A stretch of 64,000 nt of DNA. It comes from Caulobacter sp. 602-1. GTDB lineage: Bacteria > Pseudomonadota > Alphaproteobacteria > Caulobacterales > Caulobacteraceae. The notes beneath the pieces are model-generated. The model was not told the DNA's origin. It saw only the letters and a list, made by a program, of their open reading frames with translations, and searched no databases. This document shows positions 28,101 to 36,515 of this stretch, in pieces. The first letter of the stretch is position 1; the number at the start of each line of letters is the position of its first letter. A program made the translations under genes and the position numbers. The DNA is taken from contig NZ_RRYI01000005.1 in NCBI RefSeq assembly GCF_003931565.1, positions 371,168-435,167 of the forward strand, written 5' to 3'.

Positions 28101-28279
28101 ACCTCTATGGCCAGTGGACGGTCGCCAGCGGTCGGTTCGACGGCGCCAAGCTGCGGCTCGGGGTCAACAACATCACCGACGAGAACCCGCCGCTGTCGTC
28201 GGGGACCTACGGCTATCTGGGCGCGGTGTACCAACCCTACGCCCGCTACTGGTACTTCAGCCTCAGCAAGTCCTTCTAG
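25196..28279 (+). CDS. TonB-dependent outer-membrane receptor
   Basis: 1027 residues. Start chosen at the ATG after GAGGGGGTCAAG; it gives a signal peptide ('ILMASAAAFLGAAAAHA') followed by 'VEEVIVVGSQIAGSKV', the TonB-box/plug entry of Caulobacter-type receptors. The plug contains 'VLLNGRRVATWPG' and 'IQRLEVLRDGAAALYGADA'; the barrel has 'SYSKGFRAPNLLQVNS' and ends 'YWYFSLSKSF' with terminal Phe. There is no N-terminal signalling domain, so it is not a direct partner of the nearby ECF sigma factor. It lies among exported amidohydrolases and an amino-acid importer, suggesting peptide-like ligands. Confidence 0.93.
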   Translation: MNQHTTRRMRTILMASAAAFLGAAAAHAQTQATPPAEQDSATVEEVIVVGSQIAGSKVTAAVPVTVVDAAQIATTGAVSGDDLLRSVPQMGNVTFNSTNGATSSNFARGDVGSINLRDLGVGNTLVLLNGRRVATWPGTQADSNLAPVLTTNSNTLPVSGIQRLEVLRDGAAALYGADAVAGVLNTVLRDDLDGGTVSVRYGGAEGTGLRDFNLNFAIGHNFKEGRGNITLSGEYAYRSALKSTDLDYTASGDKRPLFADTSFAGSNTLDRRSTLSPWADLTVVGQTGAVRQGTTNLTTAAGVFHIQPTADGSCASVLANGICIGTGTRATSGAARDTRSDGQATYGLSVMPKLRRTNLFSTWRYELTDNVTAYGELGYYFSKTHSVQDSVFTIGSTKITVPTSNYWNPFGPTTFADGTVNPNRLANLNIPASGRAVTLTNYRFGDLGPTNVDVKGKQVRVLGGLKGDAYGFRWDSALLYTEAGVTDVQDGVSSTALQKQLALSTPDAYNPFNGGSVSNPTGADTTPSSKAALDAIRVKTYLKGRSTLAQWDFKVSKADLIALPAGDLGLAAGVELRRETISDNRDARVDGSIKFTDAVTGEVQTSDLFGVSPTPDSKGSRKVASAYAELAVPIISPDMNVPLVRNVEMQLAGRYEHYSDFGDVAKPKVALAWDLVDGLRVRGSYSKGFRAPNLLQVNSAIVTRGNTRTDYIFCEADLRAGRISTFSACSASIVATAQRAGNPDLKAETSESQSIGLVLQPKFIPSELGRFTLTVDVWDTKQNGIIGVFGEGNALILDYLLRVQGSSNPNVIRLAPTADDIARTNGTGLAPVGQVTYVKDQYQNLNPQDVRGLDVSLNWRLHGTRFGDFDADINVAHFNKFYRQPSAEIAELLAARQAGKINAGTSITGGGDLLRQNGTPKTKVSASLTWRYEQLTVGAFTKYISSMDDTSLLAADGTPWQVESQVTGNLYGQWTVASGRFDGAKLRLGVNNITDENPPLSSGTYGYLGAVYQPYARYWYFSLSKSF

Positions 28280-28385
28280 GTTCGAGGCGGATCATGACGC
28301 CTCGGCGGGCCCTCAGGCTCGTCGGGCGCGCTCTGGACAGGACGCTTTCTCCCCAGGGGGCGTGCGGAGCGCATGACCGCACCGA

Positions 28386-28433
28386 CCCGCCGGGCGCTTT
28401 CTGCCCAGAAGCGCCCGGCGGGGACCGCTTTTT
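28386..28433 (+). terminator. intrinsic terminator after the TonB receptor
   Basis: A perfect 14-bp stem, CCCGCCGGGCGCTT at 28386-28399 and its complement at 28409-28422, with a 9-base loop, is followed by GACCGCTTTTT. It lies 107 bases after the receptor stop and before the next amidohydrolase gene, so it likely ends or attenuates receptor transcription. Confidence 0.85.
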
Positions 28434-28484
28434 CCCGCGTTGGCCGCCGGCCCGGTTGGAGCCGGACAGGTTCAGGAGACCCTC

Positions 28485-29951
28485 GTGTTGCAACAATCCA
28501 GACCCGTCCGGGACGTCCAGGCGCGTCGCCGCGCGCCCTGGCTCGCCGCTTCTGCGGTCCTGCTGCTGACGGCCTGCGCCGCCGCGCCCAAGTCGCAAGC
28601 CCCCGCCGCCGCCCCGCGTCCGGCCGCCCCGCCGCCCAAGGGGCTGGTCCCGGCCCGCGATCCCTATCCCAGCACCTACGCCCCTCCGGCTTCGGGTCTG
28701 GTGGCGATCGTCAACGCCAATATCTACACCGGGACCGGCCAGAAGATCCTCGGCGGCATGGTGGTGTTCGACGCGGGCAAGATCGTTGCGGTCGGCCAGA
28801 GCGCGGCCCCGCCGCCCGGGGCCAAGGTGATCGACGCGAAGGGGCGCTGGGTCACGCCGGGTCTGATCGACGCGCACTCTCACCTCGGCGTCTTTCCCGC
28901 ACCGGCCGTCACCGGCCAGATCGACGTCAACGAGAATATCGATCCCAACACCGGCTACGTCTGGGCGGAACATAGCGTCTGGCCCCAGGACGCCGGCTTC
29001 GAACGCGCGCGGGCCGGCGGGGTGACGAGCCTGCTGATCCTGCCCGGCTCGGCCAACCTGTTTGGCGGCCGCTCGGTCGCCCTCAAGAATGTTCCGGCCG
29101 TCACCGTCCAGGGCATGAAGTTTCCCGGCGCGCCGTACGGCCTGAAGATGGCCTGCGGCGAAAACCCCAAGGGCCGCTATGGCGCGCGCGGCCGCACCCC
29201 CGCCACCCGTATGGGCAATGTCGCCGGCTATCGCCGCGGCTGGATCGAGGCGGCCGACTACGGCAAGCGCTGGAGCGCCTACGACAAGAAGGCTGCGAAG
29301 GGGGAGGGGGGCGACCCGCCCAAGCGTGACCTGACCCTGGAGACCCTTTCGGGCGCCCTGGACGGCGATCTGCTGGTGCAGAACCATTGCTACCGCGCCG
29401 ACGAGATGGCCAATCTGATCGATGTCTCGCACGAGTTCGGCTACCACATCACCGCCTTCCACCACGCGGTCGAGGCCTACAAGATTGCGCCCCTGCTGGC
29501 CCGCGAGCACATCTGCGCGGCCGTCTGGTCGGGCCGCTGGGGCTTCAAGATGGAGGCCTATGACGGCATCGAGGAAAACGCGGCCCTGCTGACCAAGGCC
29601 GGGGTGTGCGTCTCCCTGCATTCGGACGACCCCAACATCATCCAGCGCCTCAACCGCGAGGCCGCCGTGGCCCAGGCGGCGGGCCGTCGCGCCGGCATCG
29701 ACATTCCCGACGCCGAAGCCATCCAGTGGATCACGCTCAACTCGGCCAAGATCATGGGCGTGGCCGACCGCACCGGCTCTCTGGAGCCCGGCAAGATGGC
29801 CGACATCGTCCTGTGGAGCGCCGACCCCTTGAGCATCTACGCCGTCGCCGACCAGGTGTTCATCGACGGCGTCCTTCAGTTCGACCGCAAGGCGCCGCGG
29901 CGCCCCTCCGATTTCGAGCTGGGCCAGAACCGCGGAGATCTCACCCAATGA
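28485..29951 (+). CDS. amidohydrolase lipoprotein (metal ligands intact)
   Basis: 488 residues from the GTG after AGGAGACCCTC (a TTG one codon later is also possible). A lipobox 'LLLTAC' near residue 28 predicts a lipoprotein. The amidohydrolase fold shows HxH in 'LIDAHSHLGVF', His in 'QNHCYRADEM' and 'ITAFHHAVE', and Asp in 'SLHSDDPNI', all needed for a metal-dependent hydrolase. It overlaps the following amidohydrolase-like gene by ATGA, suggesting a two-subunit enzyme. Relatives are prolidase-like peptidases of the amidohydrolase superfamily; the actual substrate is not readable. Confidence 0.85.
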   Translation: MLQQSRPVRDVQARRRAPWLAASAVLLLTACAAAPKSQAPAAAPRPAAPPPKGLVPARDPYPSTYAPPASGLVAIVNANIYTGTGQKILGGMVVFDAGKIVAVGQSAAPPPGAKVIDAKGRWVTPGLIDAHSHLGVFPAPAVTGQIDVNENIDPNTGYVWAEHSVWPQDAGFERARAGGVTSLLILPGSANLFGGRSVALKNVPAVTVQGMKFPGAPYGLKMACGENPKGRYGARGRTPATRMGNVAGYRRGWIEAADYGKRWSAYDKKAAKGEGGDPPKRDLTLETLSGALDGDLLVQNHCYRADEMANLIDVSHEFGYHITAFHHAVEAYKIAPLLAREHICAAVWSGRWGFKMEAYDGIEENAALLTKAGVCVSLHSDDPNIIQRLNREAAVAQAAGRRAGIDIPDAEAIQWITLNSAKIMGVADRTGSLEPGKMADIVLWSADPLSIYAVADQVFIDGVLQFDRKAPRRPSDFELGQNRGDLTQ

Positions 29952-31240
29952 AGCCCTTCAGCACCTTCCTGGCCGGGCTTCTGGCCGGCGCGGCGATCGC
30001 CGCGCCGGCCCTGGCTGGACCGGCCACCGCCATTGTCCACGCCCGCCTCCTGACCATGGGGCCCGCCGGCGAGATCGCCGACGGCGCGGTCATCATGCGT
30101 GACGGCAAGATCGTCGCGGTGGGCGCCAACCTGACCCCGCCTGCCGGGGCGACCATCATCGACGCCAAGGGCGCGGTGGTCACGCCAGGTCTCTTCGCCG
30201 CCAACACCGTGCTGGGCGTGCGCGAGGTCAATTCGGTCAAGGGCACGGACGACGCCAAGAGCGCCTCGTCCGAACTCGGCGCGGCCTTCGAGCCGCAGTA
30301 CGGCCTCAACCCGGAAACGACCCTGGTCCCGATCGCCCGCCTGGGCGGAGTGACCCGGGCGATCGTCGTGCCCGCCCCGGGCGGGGACGGCGAGGGTGGC
30401 GGCGGCGATGACGGCGGCGGATCCCTGTTCGCCGGTCAGGCCTTCGCCATCCGCCTGGCGGGAGACCTCCTTTTCAAGCCGCGCCTGGCGGTGGCGATGT
30501 CGTTCGGCGAGAACGGGGCTGGCGGCTCGCGCGGCGCCGAAATCGGCCTGCTGCGCGCGCGGCTCGACGAGGTGCGCTTCTACAAGCAAAACCGCGCCGC
30601 CTATGACCGCGGCGAGACCCGGGCCCTGGCTCTTTCGCGGGAGGATCTCGAAGCCCTGATCCCCGTGGTCGAGGGACGCGAGCCTTTGCTGGTGACGGTC
30701 CATCGCGCGTCCGACATTCGGCAGGTCCTGGCCTTCGCGCGCGAGCAGCGTCTTCGCGTCATCCTGAACGGCGCCGAGGAAGGCTGGCGCGTCGCCGCCG
30801 ACATCGCCGCCGCCAAGGTCCCGGTGATCCTCAACGCCACCGCCGACCTGCCGCGCAACTTCGAGATCGTCGGGGCCAGCCTGGAAAACGCCGCGCGGTT
30901 GCGCGCGGCGGGCGTCGAGATCGCCATCGTCAGCCCCGATCCGGCCCACCGCGTGCGCGAACTGCGCTATGAGGCCGGCTCGGCGGTCGCGCAGGGCCTC
31001 CCGTACGGCGCGGCCCTGGAGGCCATCACCGTGGCTCCGGCGCGGATCTTCGGCCTGGCCGATCAGCTGGGCTCGCTCCAGCCGGGCCGCGTGGCCGACC
31101 TGGTCGTCTGGGACGGCGATCCTCTGGAGCCGCGCACCCTGCCCACCGCGATCTATATCGATGGGATCGTCCAGCCCCTGCGCTCGCGCGCCCTCGACCT
31201 GCGCGACCGCTACGAGACCGGCGATGGCGCGTCGCGCTAG
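29948..31240 (+). CDS. amidohydrolase-like protein lacking the metal-binding HxH (probable pseudoenzyme subunit)
   Basis: 430 residues with signal peptide 'FLAGLLAGAAIAAPALA'. Overall fold resembles the preceding gene: 'GAVIMRDGKIVAVGANL', 'VVTPGLFAANTVLG', and the late 'ITVAPARIFGLADQLGSLQP'. Where active members have D-A-H-S-H it has A-A-N-T-V, and 'AIVSPDPAH' replaces the catalytic Ser-Asp-Asp stretch. A Gly/Asp-rich insert 'GGDGEGGGGDDGGG' occurs near residue 145. Start ATG overlaps the stop of the active paralogue. It probably acts as a partner subunit rather than a catalyst. Confidence 0.82.
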   Translation: MKPFSTFLAGLLAGAAIAAPALAGPATAIVHARLLTMGPAGEIADGAVIMRDGKIVAVGANLTPPAGATIIDAKGAVVTPGLFAANTVLGVREVNSVKGTDDAKSASSELGAAFEPQYGLNPETTLVPIARLGGVTRAIVVPAPGGDGEGGGGDDGGGSLFAGQAFAIRLAGDLLFKPRLAVAMSFGENGAGGSRGAEIGLLRARLDEVRFYKQNRAAYDRGETRALALSREDLEALIPVVEGREPLLVTVHRASDIRQVLAFAREQRLRVILNGAEEGWRVAADIAAAKVPVILNATADLPRNFEIVGASLENAARLRAAGVEIAIVSPDPAHRVRELRYEAGSAVAQGLPYGAALEAITVAPARIFGLADQLGSLQPGRVADLVVWDGDPLEPRTLPTAIYIDGIVQPLRSRALDLRDRYETGDGASR

Positions 31241-32330
31241 AGCTTTCGCCGTCTGCGCGGCCTTGAGCCTGCTCACCGCCTGCGGCGATCCCGGCAGCGC
31301 CGTCGATGGCCCGCCGCCCAAGGCGGTCGGGGTCGAGGGCGCGCCGGCGGTCCTCGGCGCGGCCGGGGCCGGGCAGGGGCGGACCCTGGCCGCCGTCCGG
31401 GCTCGCGGCTATCTGGTCTGCGGCGTCCAGCAAGGCCTGATCGGCTTCGCCTATGCCGACAACACCGGCCGCTGGCGGGGGTTCGACACCGACTTCTGCC
31501 GGGCGACGGCCGCGGCCATCTTCGGCCGCGCCGACGCCGCGCGCTTCGTGCCGACCTCCTCGACCGAGCGCCTGACGGTGCTGCAGGCCGGGGAGGCGGA
31601 CGTCCTGTGGCGCAACACCTCGGCGACCTTCTCGCGCGACGCCAAGTTCGACTTCGCCGGCGTCAACTACTACGACGGCCAGGCCTTCATGGTGCGCAGG
31701 GCGCTGGGGGTGACGCACGCGGCCCAGCTCAACGGCGCGCGTGTCTGCATCCAGACCGGCTCGACCAGCGAGCTGAACCTCACCGATTATTTCCGCGCCC
31801 ACAAGCTCACCTACGAGCCGGTGGTCTTCGACACCGAAGACAAGGCCCGCGCCGCCTACGGTCGCGAGCAGTGCGACGTCTACACCGCCGACCTCTCCAA
31901 CCTCGCCGCCGCCCGCGCCACCCTGGCCAGGCCCGATGACCACCTGATCCTGCCCGAGGTGATCTCCAAGGAGCCCTTGGGGCCGGTCGTCCGCCAGGGC
32001 GATGACGGCTGGGGCAATGTCGTGCGCTGGACACTCAACGCCATGATCCTGGCCGAGGAACTGGGCGTGACCTCGGCCAATGTCGACGCTCAGCGACAGC
32101 ATGCCGACAATCCCGAGATCCGCCGCCTGCTCGGCGCCGAGCCCGGCTATGGGGCGATGATCGGCCTGTCCGACGACTTCGCCTACCAACTGATCAAGCA
32201 GGTCGGCAATTACGGCGAGGTCTTCGATCGTAATCTTGGCGCGGCCACGCCCTTGAAGATCGAACGCGGCCTCAACGGCCTTTGGAGCGCCCAGCCGGCT
32301 GGCCTGATCTACGCACCGCCGATGCGATGA
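31224..32330 (+). CDS. aapJ: amino-acid ABC transporter substrate-binding lipoprotein (AapJ-like)
   Basis: 368 residues. Start ATG lies 17 bases inside the previous gene. The lipobox 'LSLLTAC' near residue 14 predicts lipid anchoring, unusual for AapJ, which is normally soluble. The body has 'RGYLVCGVQQGLIGFAYAD', 'GFDTDFCRATAAAIFG', and 'CIQTGSTSELNLTDYFR', characteristic of the general L-amino-acid binding protein group. Followed by two permeases and an ATPase with ATGA overlaps. Confidence 0.88.
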   Translation: MARRARAFAVCAALSLLTACGDPGSAVDGPPPKAVGVEGAPAVLGAAGAGQGRTLAAVRARGYLVCGVQQGLIGFAYADNTGRWRGFDTDFCRATAAAIFGRADAARFVPTSSTERLTVLQAGEADVLWRNTSATFSRDAKFDFAGVNYYDGQAFMVRRALGVTHAAQLNGARVCIQTGSTSELNLTDYFRAHKLTYEPVVFDTEDKARAAYGREQCDVYTADLSNLAAARATLARPDDHLILPEVISKEPLGPVVRQGDDGWGNVVRWTLNAMILAEELGVTSANVDAQRQHADNPEIRRLLGAEPGYGAMIGLSDDFAYQLIKQVGNYGEVFDRNLGAATPLKIERGLNGLWSAQPAGLIYAPPMR

Positions 32331-33463
32331 GCCGACCGCCCGTTTCTCTCATGACCCCTGCGCGCCTGGCGGGTTGGGCCTGGCAAGCCCTGGCTCTGGT
32401 CGGCCTTGGCCTCGTCCTGGTCATGGCCGCGCGCACCGGCGCGGCCAACCTGCGCGCCAGCGGCCTGGCCTCGGGCTTCGACTTCCTGAACCGGGCCGCC
32501 GGGTTCGACATCGCCGAGTCCGCCATCCCCTATTCGCCGCGCGCCAGCAATGCGCGGGTCTTCGCCGTCGGCATGGTCAACACCTTGAGGGTGACCGCCC
32601 TGGCCGGCCTGTTCGCCACCGCCCTGGGCGTCGGATTCGGCGTGGCCTTGCGGGCTCGCGCGCCATGGATGCGCGGCCTGGCGCGGGCCTATGTCGAGCT
32701 GACTCGCAACATGCCGCTGCCGATCCTGCTGCTGGTGCTCTACAGCCTCCTGGCCATGGCTCCGCCGCCGCGCGAGGCCATCGAGCTTGGCGGCCTGGGC
32801 TTTGTCAGCAATCGTGGGCTCTATCTGCCGCGTATCGAGTGGCGCTGGGGTTCTGGGACGGCCTTGGCCGGCGCCGGCCTGGCCCTGGCCGCGCTGGTCG
32901 GGATCTGGCGCGCCGCGCCCACGCGCCGCGTCGCCATGGCGCTGAGCATCAGCTGGCTCGGATTTTGCGGACTTGGGCTGGTGCTCTCGGTATCGGGCCT
33001 GAATCTCCCGCGCCCGCAGGGCTTTGGTTTCGTCGGCGGTAGCGTCCTTTCCCCGCCGCTGCTGGCCCTGGTCGCGGCGCTGTCGCTCTATAGCGGCGGC
33101 TACATCGCCGAGGTCGTCCGCGGCGGGCTGGCGGCGGTGGACGCCGGCCAGGTCGAGGCCGCCCAGGCGCTGGGCCTGTCGCCGATCCAGGCTCTGCGCT
33201 GGGTGACCTTGCCCCAGGCCTTGCGCGTGGCCGCTCCGCCCCTGGCCAGCCAGTATCTGAACCTGGCCAAGAACGCCTCGCTGGCGATCGTCGTCGGTTA
33301 TCCGGATCTGGTGGCGCTGTTCGGCGGCACCGTCCTCAACCAGACCGGCCAGGCGGTCGAGACTCTAAGCATGATCCTGGGCTTCTATCTGGTCCTGAGC
33401 CTGTCGCTGAGCGGGCTGATCAATCTGTGGGCCGCGCGTCAGGCGCGATGGGCGGTGCGATGA
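32327..33463 (+). CDS. aapQ: amino-acid ABC transporter permease (AapQ-like)
   Basis: 378 residues, integral membrane. It has the long insert between helices seen in AapQ and the EAA-loop '[20 protein letters not shown]' near residue 283, then '[20 protein letters not shown]'. The ATG overlaps the aapJ stop, and an alternative ATG lies 24 bases downstream. It forms the translocation channel with the next permease. Confidence 0.9.
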   Translation: MSRPPVSLMTPARLAGWAWQALALVGLGLVLVMAARTGAANLRASGLASGFDFLNRAAGFDIAESAIPYSPRASNARVFAVGMVNTLRVTALAGLFATALGVGFGVALRARAPWMRGLARAYVELTRNMPLPILLLVLYSLLAMAPPPREAIELGGLGFVSNRGLYLPRIEWRWGSGTALAGAGLALAALVGIWRAAPTRRVAMALSISWLGFCGLGLVLSVSGLNLPRPQGFGFVGGSVLSPPLLALVAALSLYSGGYIAEVVRGGLAAVDAGQVEAAQALGLSPIQALRWVTLPQALRVAAPPLASQYLNLAKNASLAIVVGYPDLVALFGGTVLNQTGQAVETLSMILGFYLVLSLSLSGLINLWAARQARWAVR

Positions 33464-34509
33464 GCGCCTGTGCCTTTCCGAGCCTCCCGACGCGCGCGCG
33501 CCGGTCATGGACCGCCTGGGCGGTGGGGCTCGCCGTGGCCCTGGCGGCGCTTGTTCTCGTCGCGCCGGCGCTGCGGTGGCTTTTCTGGGATGCGACCTGG
33601 GTCGGGCAAAGCCGGGCCGCCTGCGGTCCCGCCGGCGCCTGCTGGGCGATGATCACCGCCCGCGCGCCGCAGATCCTTCTGGGCTTCTATCCGGCCGGTC
33701 ATGGCTGGCGTGTGGGCCTGGCCGTGGCGATGCTGGCCGTGGGCCTGGCTCCCCTGGCCTGGCGGCGCCGGGCGGGGCTGACCATGCTCACCGCGCCCGT
33801 CGGCGCGCTGGCTTGCCTGGCCTTGATGGGCGGAGCCGGCATTCTGCCCAGCGTGCCCAGCGCCTATTGGGGCGGCTTGGCGCTGAACCTGATCGTGGGC
33901 GCGGTCAGCGCCATCTTCGCCCTGCCGATCGGCATCCTCCTGAGCCTAGCCCGACGCAGCACCTTGCCAGTCATCCGCATCCTGGCCAGCGCCTATGTCG
34001 AGGCGGTGCGAGCCGCGCCTCTGATCGTGGTGCTGTTCGCCGCCGCCGTACTCGTTCCGCTGCTCATTCCGCCCCAGTGGAGCCTCGACAAGTTGACCCG
34101 CGCGATCGTCGCCATCACCTTTTTCGAGGCCGCCTACATGGCCGAAGCCGTGCGGGGCGGGCTGATGGCCGTGCCCCAGGGGCAACGCGAGGCCGCGCGC
34201 GCCCTTGGCCTGAAGGGCTGGCAGGTCCTGGTCTTTGTCGTGCTGCCCCAGGCGCTTCGCACGGCGACGCCGGCCCTGGTCAACAGTTTCATCGGCCTGC
34301 TCAAGGACACCAGCCTGATCTATGTGATCGGCGTGCTCGACATCACCGGCGTCCTGCGAAACGCCGTCAGCGACTACGCCTGGCAGGGGCTGGAGCCGGA
34401 GGCCTACATCTTCGTCGGCCTGACCTTCTGGCTGCTCTGCTTCGGCCTCTCGCGTTGGTCGGCGGCCTTGGAAAGGCGGGCCGCGCGCGCCCAAGGAGCC
34501 CCCTCATGA
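33460..34509 (+). CDS. aapM: amino-acid ABC transporter permease (AapM-like)
   Basis: 349 residues. Features include '[20 protein letters not shown]' and an EAA loop '[19 protein letters not shown]' near residue 246, then '[20 protein letters not shown]', the AapM/HisM-type end. Start chosen at the ATGA overlap with aapQ; upstream in-frame ATGs lie inside aapQ. Second half of the heterodimeric channel. Confidence 0.9.
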   Translation: MSACAFPSLPTRARRSWTAWAVGLAVALAALVLVAPALRWLFWDATWVGQSRAACGPAGACWAMITARAPQILLGFYPAGHGWRVGLAVAMLAVGLAPLAWRRRAGLTMLTAPVGALACLALMGGAGILPSVPSAYWGGLALNLIVGAVSAIFALPIGILLSLARRSTLPVIRILASAYVEAVRAAPLIVVLFAAAVLVPLLIPPQWSLDKLTRAIVAITFFEAAYMAEAVRGGLMAVPQGQREAARALGLKGWQVLVFVVLPQALRTATPALVNSFIGLLKDTSLIYVIGVLDITGVLRNAVSDYAWQGLEPEAYIFVGLTFWLLCFGLSRWSAALERRAARAQGAPS

Positions 34510-35243
34510 GCCAGCCCATGATCGAGATCGCCGACCTGCAGAAATGGTACGGCGACCAACACGTGTTGCGCGGCGTGGACCTGTCGGTGCGGTCAGGCGA
34601 GCGCATCGTGGTGCTGGGACCATCCGGCTCGGGAAAGTCGACTCTGATCCGCACGGTCAATGGCCTGGAGCCTCACCAGGGCGGGACGATCCGGGTCGAC
34701 GGCCACGACCTGGACGCCCGCGGCCAGGCCGGGGCGGCCGCGCGCCGCGCGACGGGCATGGTGTTTCAGGCCTTCAACCTCTTTCCGCATCTGAGCATCC
34801 TGGACAACTGCACCCTGGCGCCGATCCGCGTGGCGGGCCTGGCGCGCGCCGAGGCCGAGACCCAGGCGATGGCCCTGCTCGAGCGTGTGCGCATTGCCGA
34901 TCATGCACGGAAGTTTCCGATCCAGCTGTCGGGAGGCCAGCAGCAGCGCGCGGCGATCGCCCGGGCTCTGGCCATGGCGCCCAAGGTCATGCTGTTCGAC
35001 GAGCCGACCTCGGCGCTGGATCCGGAAATGGTCGGCGAGGTGCTGGATGTGATGTGCGGCCTGGCCGAGTCCGGCATGACCATGATGGTCGTCACCCACG
35101 AGATGCAGTTCGCCCGCGATGTCGCTGATCGGGTGATCTTCATGGACCAGGGACGGATCATCGAGTCCGGCCCGCCCGCCAGCTTCTTCGCCGATCCGCG
35201 CGAGGCGCGCACTCGCGCGTTCCTGGGACGGCTTCGCGCCTAG
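34506..35243 (+). CDS. aapP: amino-acid ABC transporter ATP-binding protein (AapP/GlnQ-like)
   Basis: 245 residues, a normal length for polar-amino-acid ATPases. Walker A 'GPSGSGKST', Q-loop within '[12 protein letters not shown]', signature '[17 protein letters not shown]', Walker B '[16 protein letters not shown]', H-loop 'VVTHEM'. Starts within the aapM stop. Last gene of the amidohydrolase-Aap operon; its end faces the sigma-factor gene tail to tail across 28 bases. Confidence 0.94.
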   Translation: MSQPMIEIADLQKWYGDQHVLRGVDLSVRSGERIVVLGPSGSGKSTLIRTVNGLEPHQGGTIRVDGHDLDARGQAGAAARRATGMVFQAFNLFPHLSILDNCTLAPIRVAGLARAEAETQAMALLERVRIADHARKFPIQLSGGQQQRAAIARALAMAPKVMLFDEPTSALDPEMVGEVLDVMCGLAESGMTMMVVTHEMQFARDVADRVIFMDQGRIIESGPPASFFADPREARTRAFLGRLRA

Positions 35244-35271
35244 TCTCTGGAGGTGTCGTCCAGCGCGGCGA

Positions 35272-35916
35272 TCAGCTTAGGGCTGGGGCCGCGCTCATGG
35301 CCAGGCGACGCACCCGGGCGCCCGCGCCCCAGCCATCCGTGATCGGATCATCGCGGTCGTGGAGCTGGACCGACAGTGTGTTGAGCGCCCGGGTGATGTG
35401 CTTTTCGACGGCGCTGGTGGAGATGCCGTGGCTTGCGGCCACCTGCTTGAGGCTCTGGCCCTCCAGGCGCACGGCCAGGAAGATTTCGCGCGTCCTCTGA
35501 GGCAGAAGCGCGAGGGCCGCCCGGGCCGCCCGCACCTCCTCGCGCGCCTGCAGGATGCGGATCGGCGAAAGGTCGTCGCGAGGATGGGTTTCGGGCGACA
35601 GCTCGCAATGGTGATGGACGCAGCGCGAACGGTTGCGCCGGTAGAGATCCACCAGGGTCGAGCGGACCACCTGATAGAAGTAGCGCTTGGGAAAGCGGAT
35701 GTCCCAGCGGGCGTCGCGGGTATGAAGCTTCAGCATCACGTCCTGCACGACGTCGTCGATCTCGCCTCTGTCGAGCCGCTTGGACAGATAGCTCTTCAAT
35801 TCCGGCACATAGCGCCAAAAGTAATCGGCGGGGCTCTTGACGAGCAAAGTGTCGAGCGCGGCCCTCGTGGAAATATAGTCGGACGCCAGCTGAGCCCCTG
35901 AAGCAGATTGCGACAC
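35272..35916 (-). CDS. ECF sigma factor (FecI-like), orphan
   Basis: 214 residues with sigma2 ('EIDDVVQDVMLKLHTR' and 'FPKRYFYQVVRSTLVDLYRR') and sigma4 ('LLPQRTREIFLAVRLEGQSL' and 'GISTSAVEKHITRALNTL') as in FecI-type iron-starvation factors. No FecR anti-sigma gene is adjacent on either side, and the nearby receptor lacks a signalling domain. An extended linker 'HHHCELSPETHPRDDLSP' between the two regions holds a small His cluster. Target genes are unknown. Confidence 0.87.
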   Translation of the reverse strand: MSQSASGAQLASDYISTRAALDTLLVKSPADYFWRYVPELKSYLSKRLDRGEIDDVVQDVMLKLHTRDARWDIRFPKRYFYQVVRSTLVDLYRRNRSRCVHHHCELSPETHPRDDLSPIRILQAREEVRAARAALALLPQRTREIFLAVRLEGQSLKQVAASHGISTSAVEKHITRALNTLSVQLHDRDDPITDGWGAGARVRRLAMSAAPALS

Positions 35917-36515
35917 GTTGTAACGCCCCCAGTCACGCGACCTATTGTCTTACTAATCTCAGAGTTGTCTTTATCTGTTGTTCGGCGCGGAGGCGTGGCC
36001 TGCGGTCTTGCTGACGCCTCTGCGAACCTTGTTCGTCACTGAACTGTTTCATAGAGGCGGCTGTGGTGTCATCCCAAACTGGATCGCCAGAAACTCCATC
36101 TGGTGGACAAAATTCCAATATTCCCGATCTGTATGGGTTTTTGTTCGGGCTTGTCGGTTGTGGGTGGGAATCTGTCTGGCTGTGTTCCGCCAGGCGTTTG
36201 AGCTGCGACCGATGCCTCAAGTCTCGTTCTTATTGGCGTCGATCTTGTGGGATAAAACTATTGCGTTTCGGTCATTTCCTGGGAAATTTTGGGAAGACAT
36301 TTGGCGCGGCGCTAGGCAGGTTCTGCGGCCTTGATCGAGGGTCTTGGCATGAGCGTTGCCCACCAAGCTGATTTGGCGCCGTCGGCGCCCAGGCCAGGGC
36401 GCTCGGGTCGCGGCCGTAGCGGGCGGCGGACCGTACCGGTTTGGCGCGGCCTGGCCGGTCAAGCCTGACGCTTTCAGGCGGGCCGTTCCGCTACGACAAC
36501 AACAAAGGTCTTGTC
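35917..36515. other. 599-base intergenic region of lower GC
   Basis: Upstream of both the sigma factor (minus) and the cysteine-synthase-like gene (plus). GC content is visibly lower than the rest, especially 35940-36300, with runs such as AAAATTCCAATATTCC and GGGAAATTTTGGGAAG. Short open frames here have atypical codon use and no recognisable family. It probably contains the promoters of the two flanking genes; it could also be a relic of foreign DNA. Confidence 0.45.

Noticed and set aside
25121..28234. 1037-codon open frame antisense to the TonB receptor
   Set aside because: Composition of a GC-skewed shadow and no domain; the receptor frame has full family features.
28280..28320. GAGGCG...CGCCTC hairpin just after the TonB receptor stop
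   Set aside because: No T tract follows; the stronger terminator at 28386 explains the end of transcription better.
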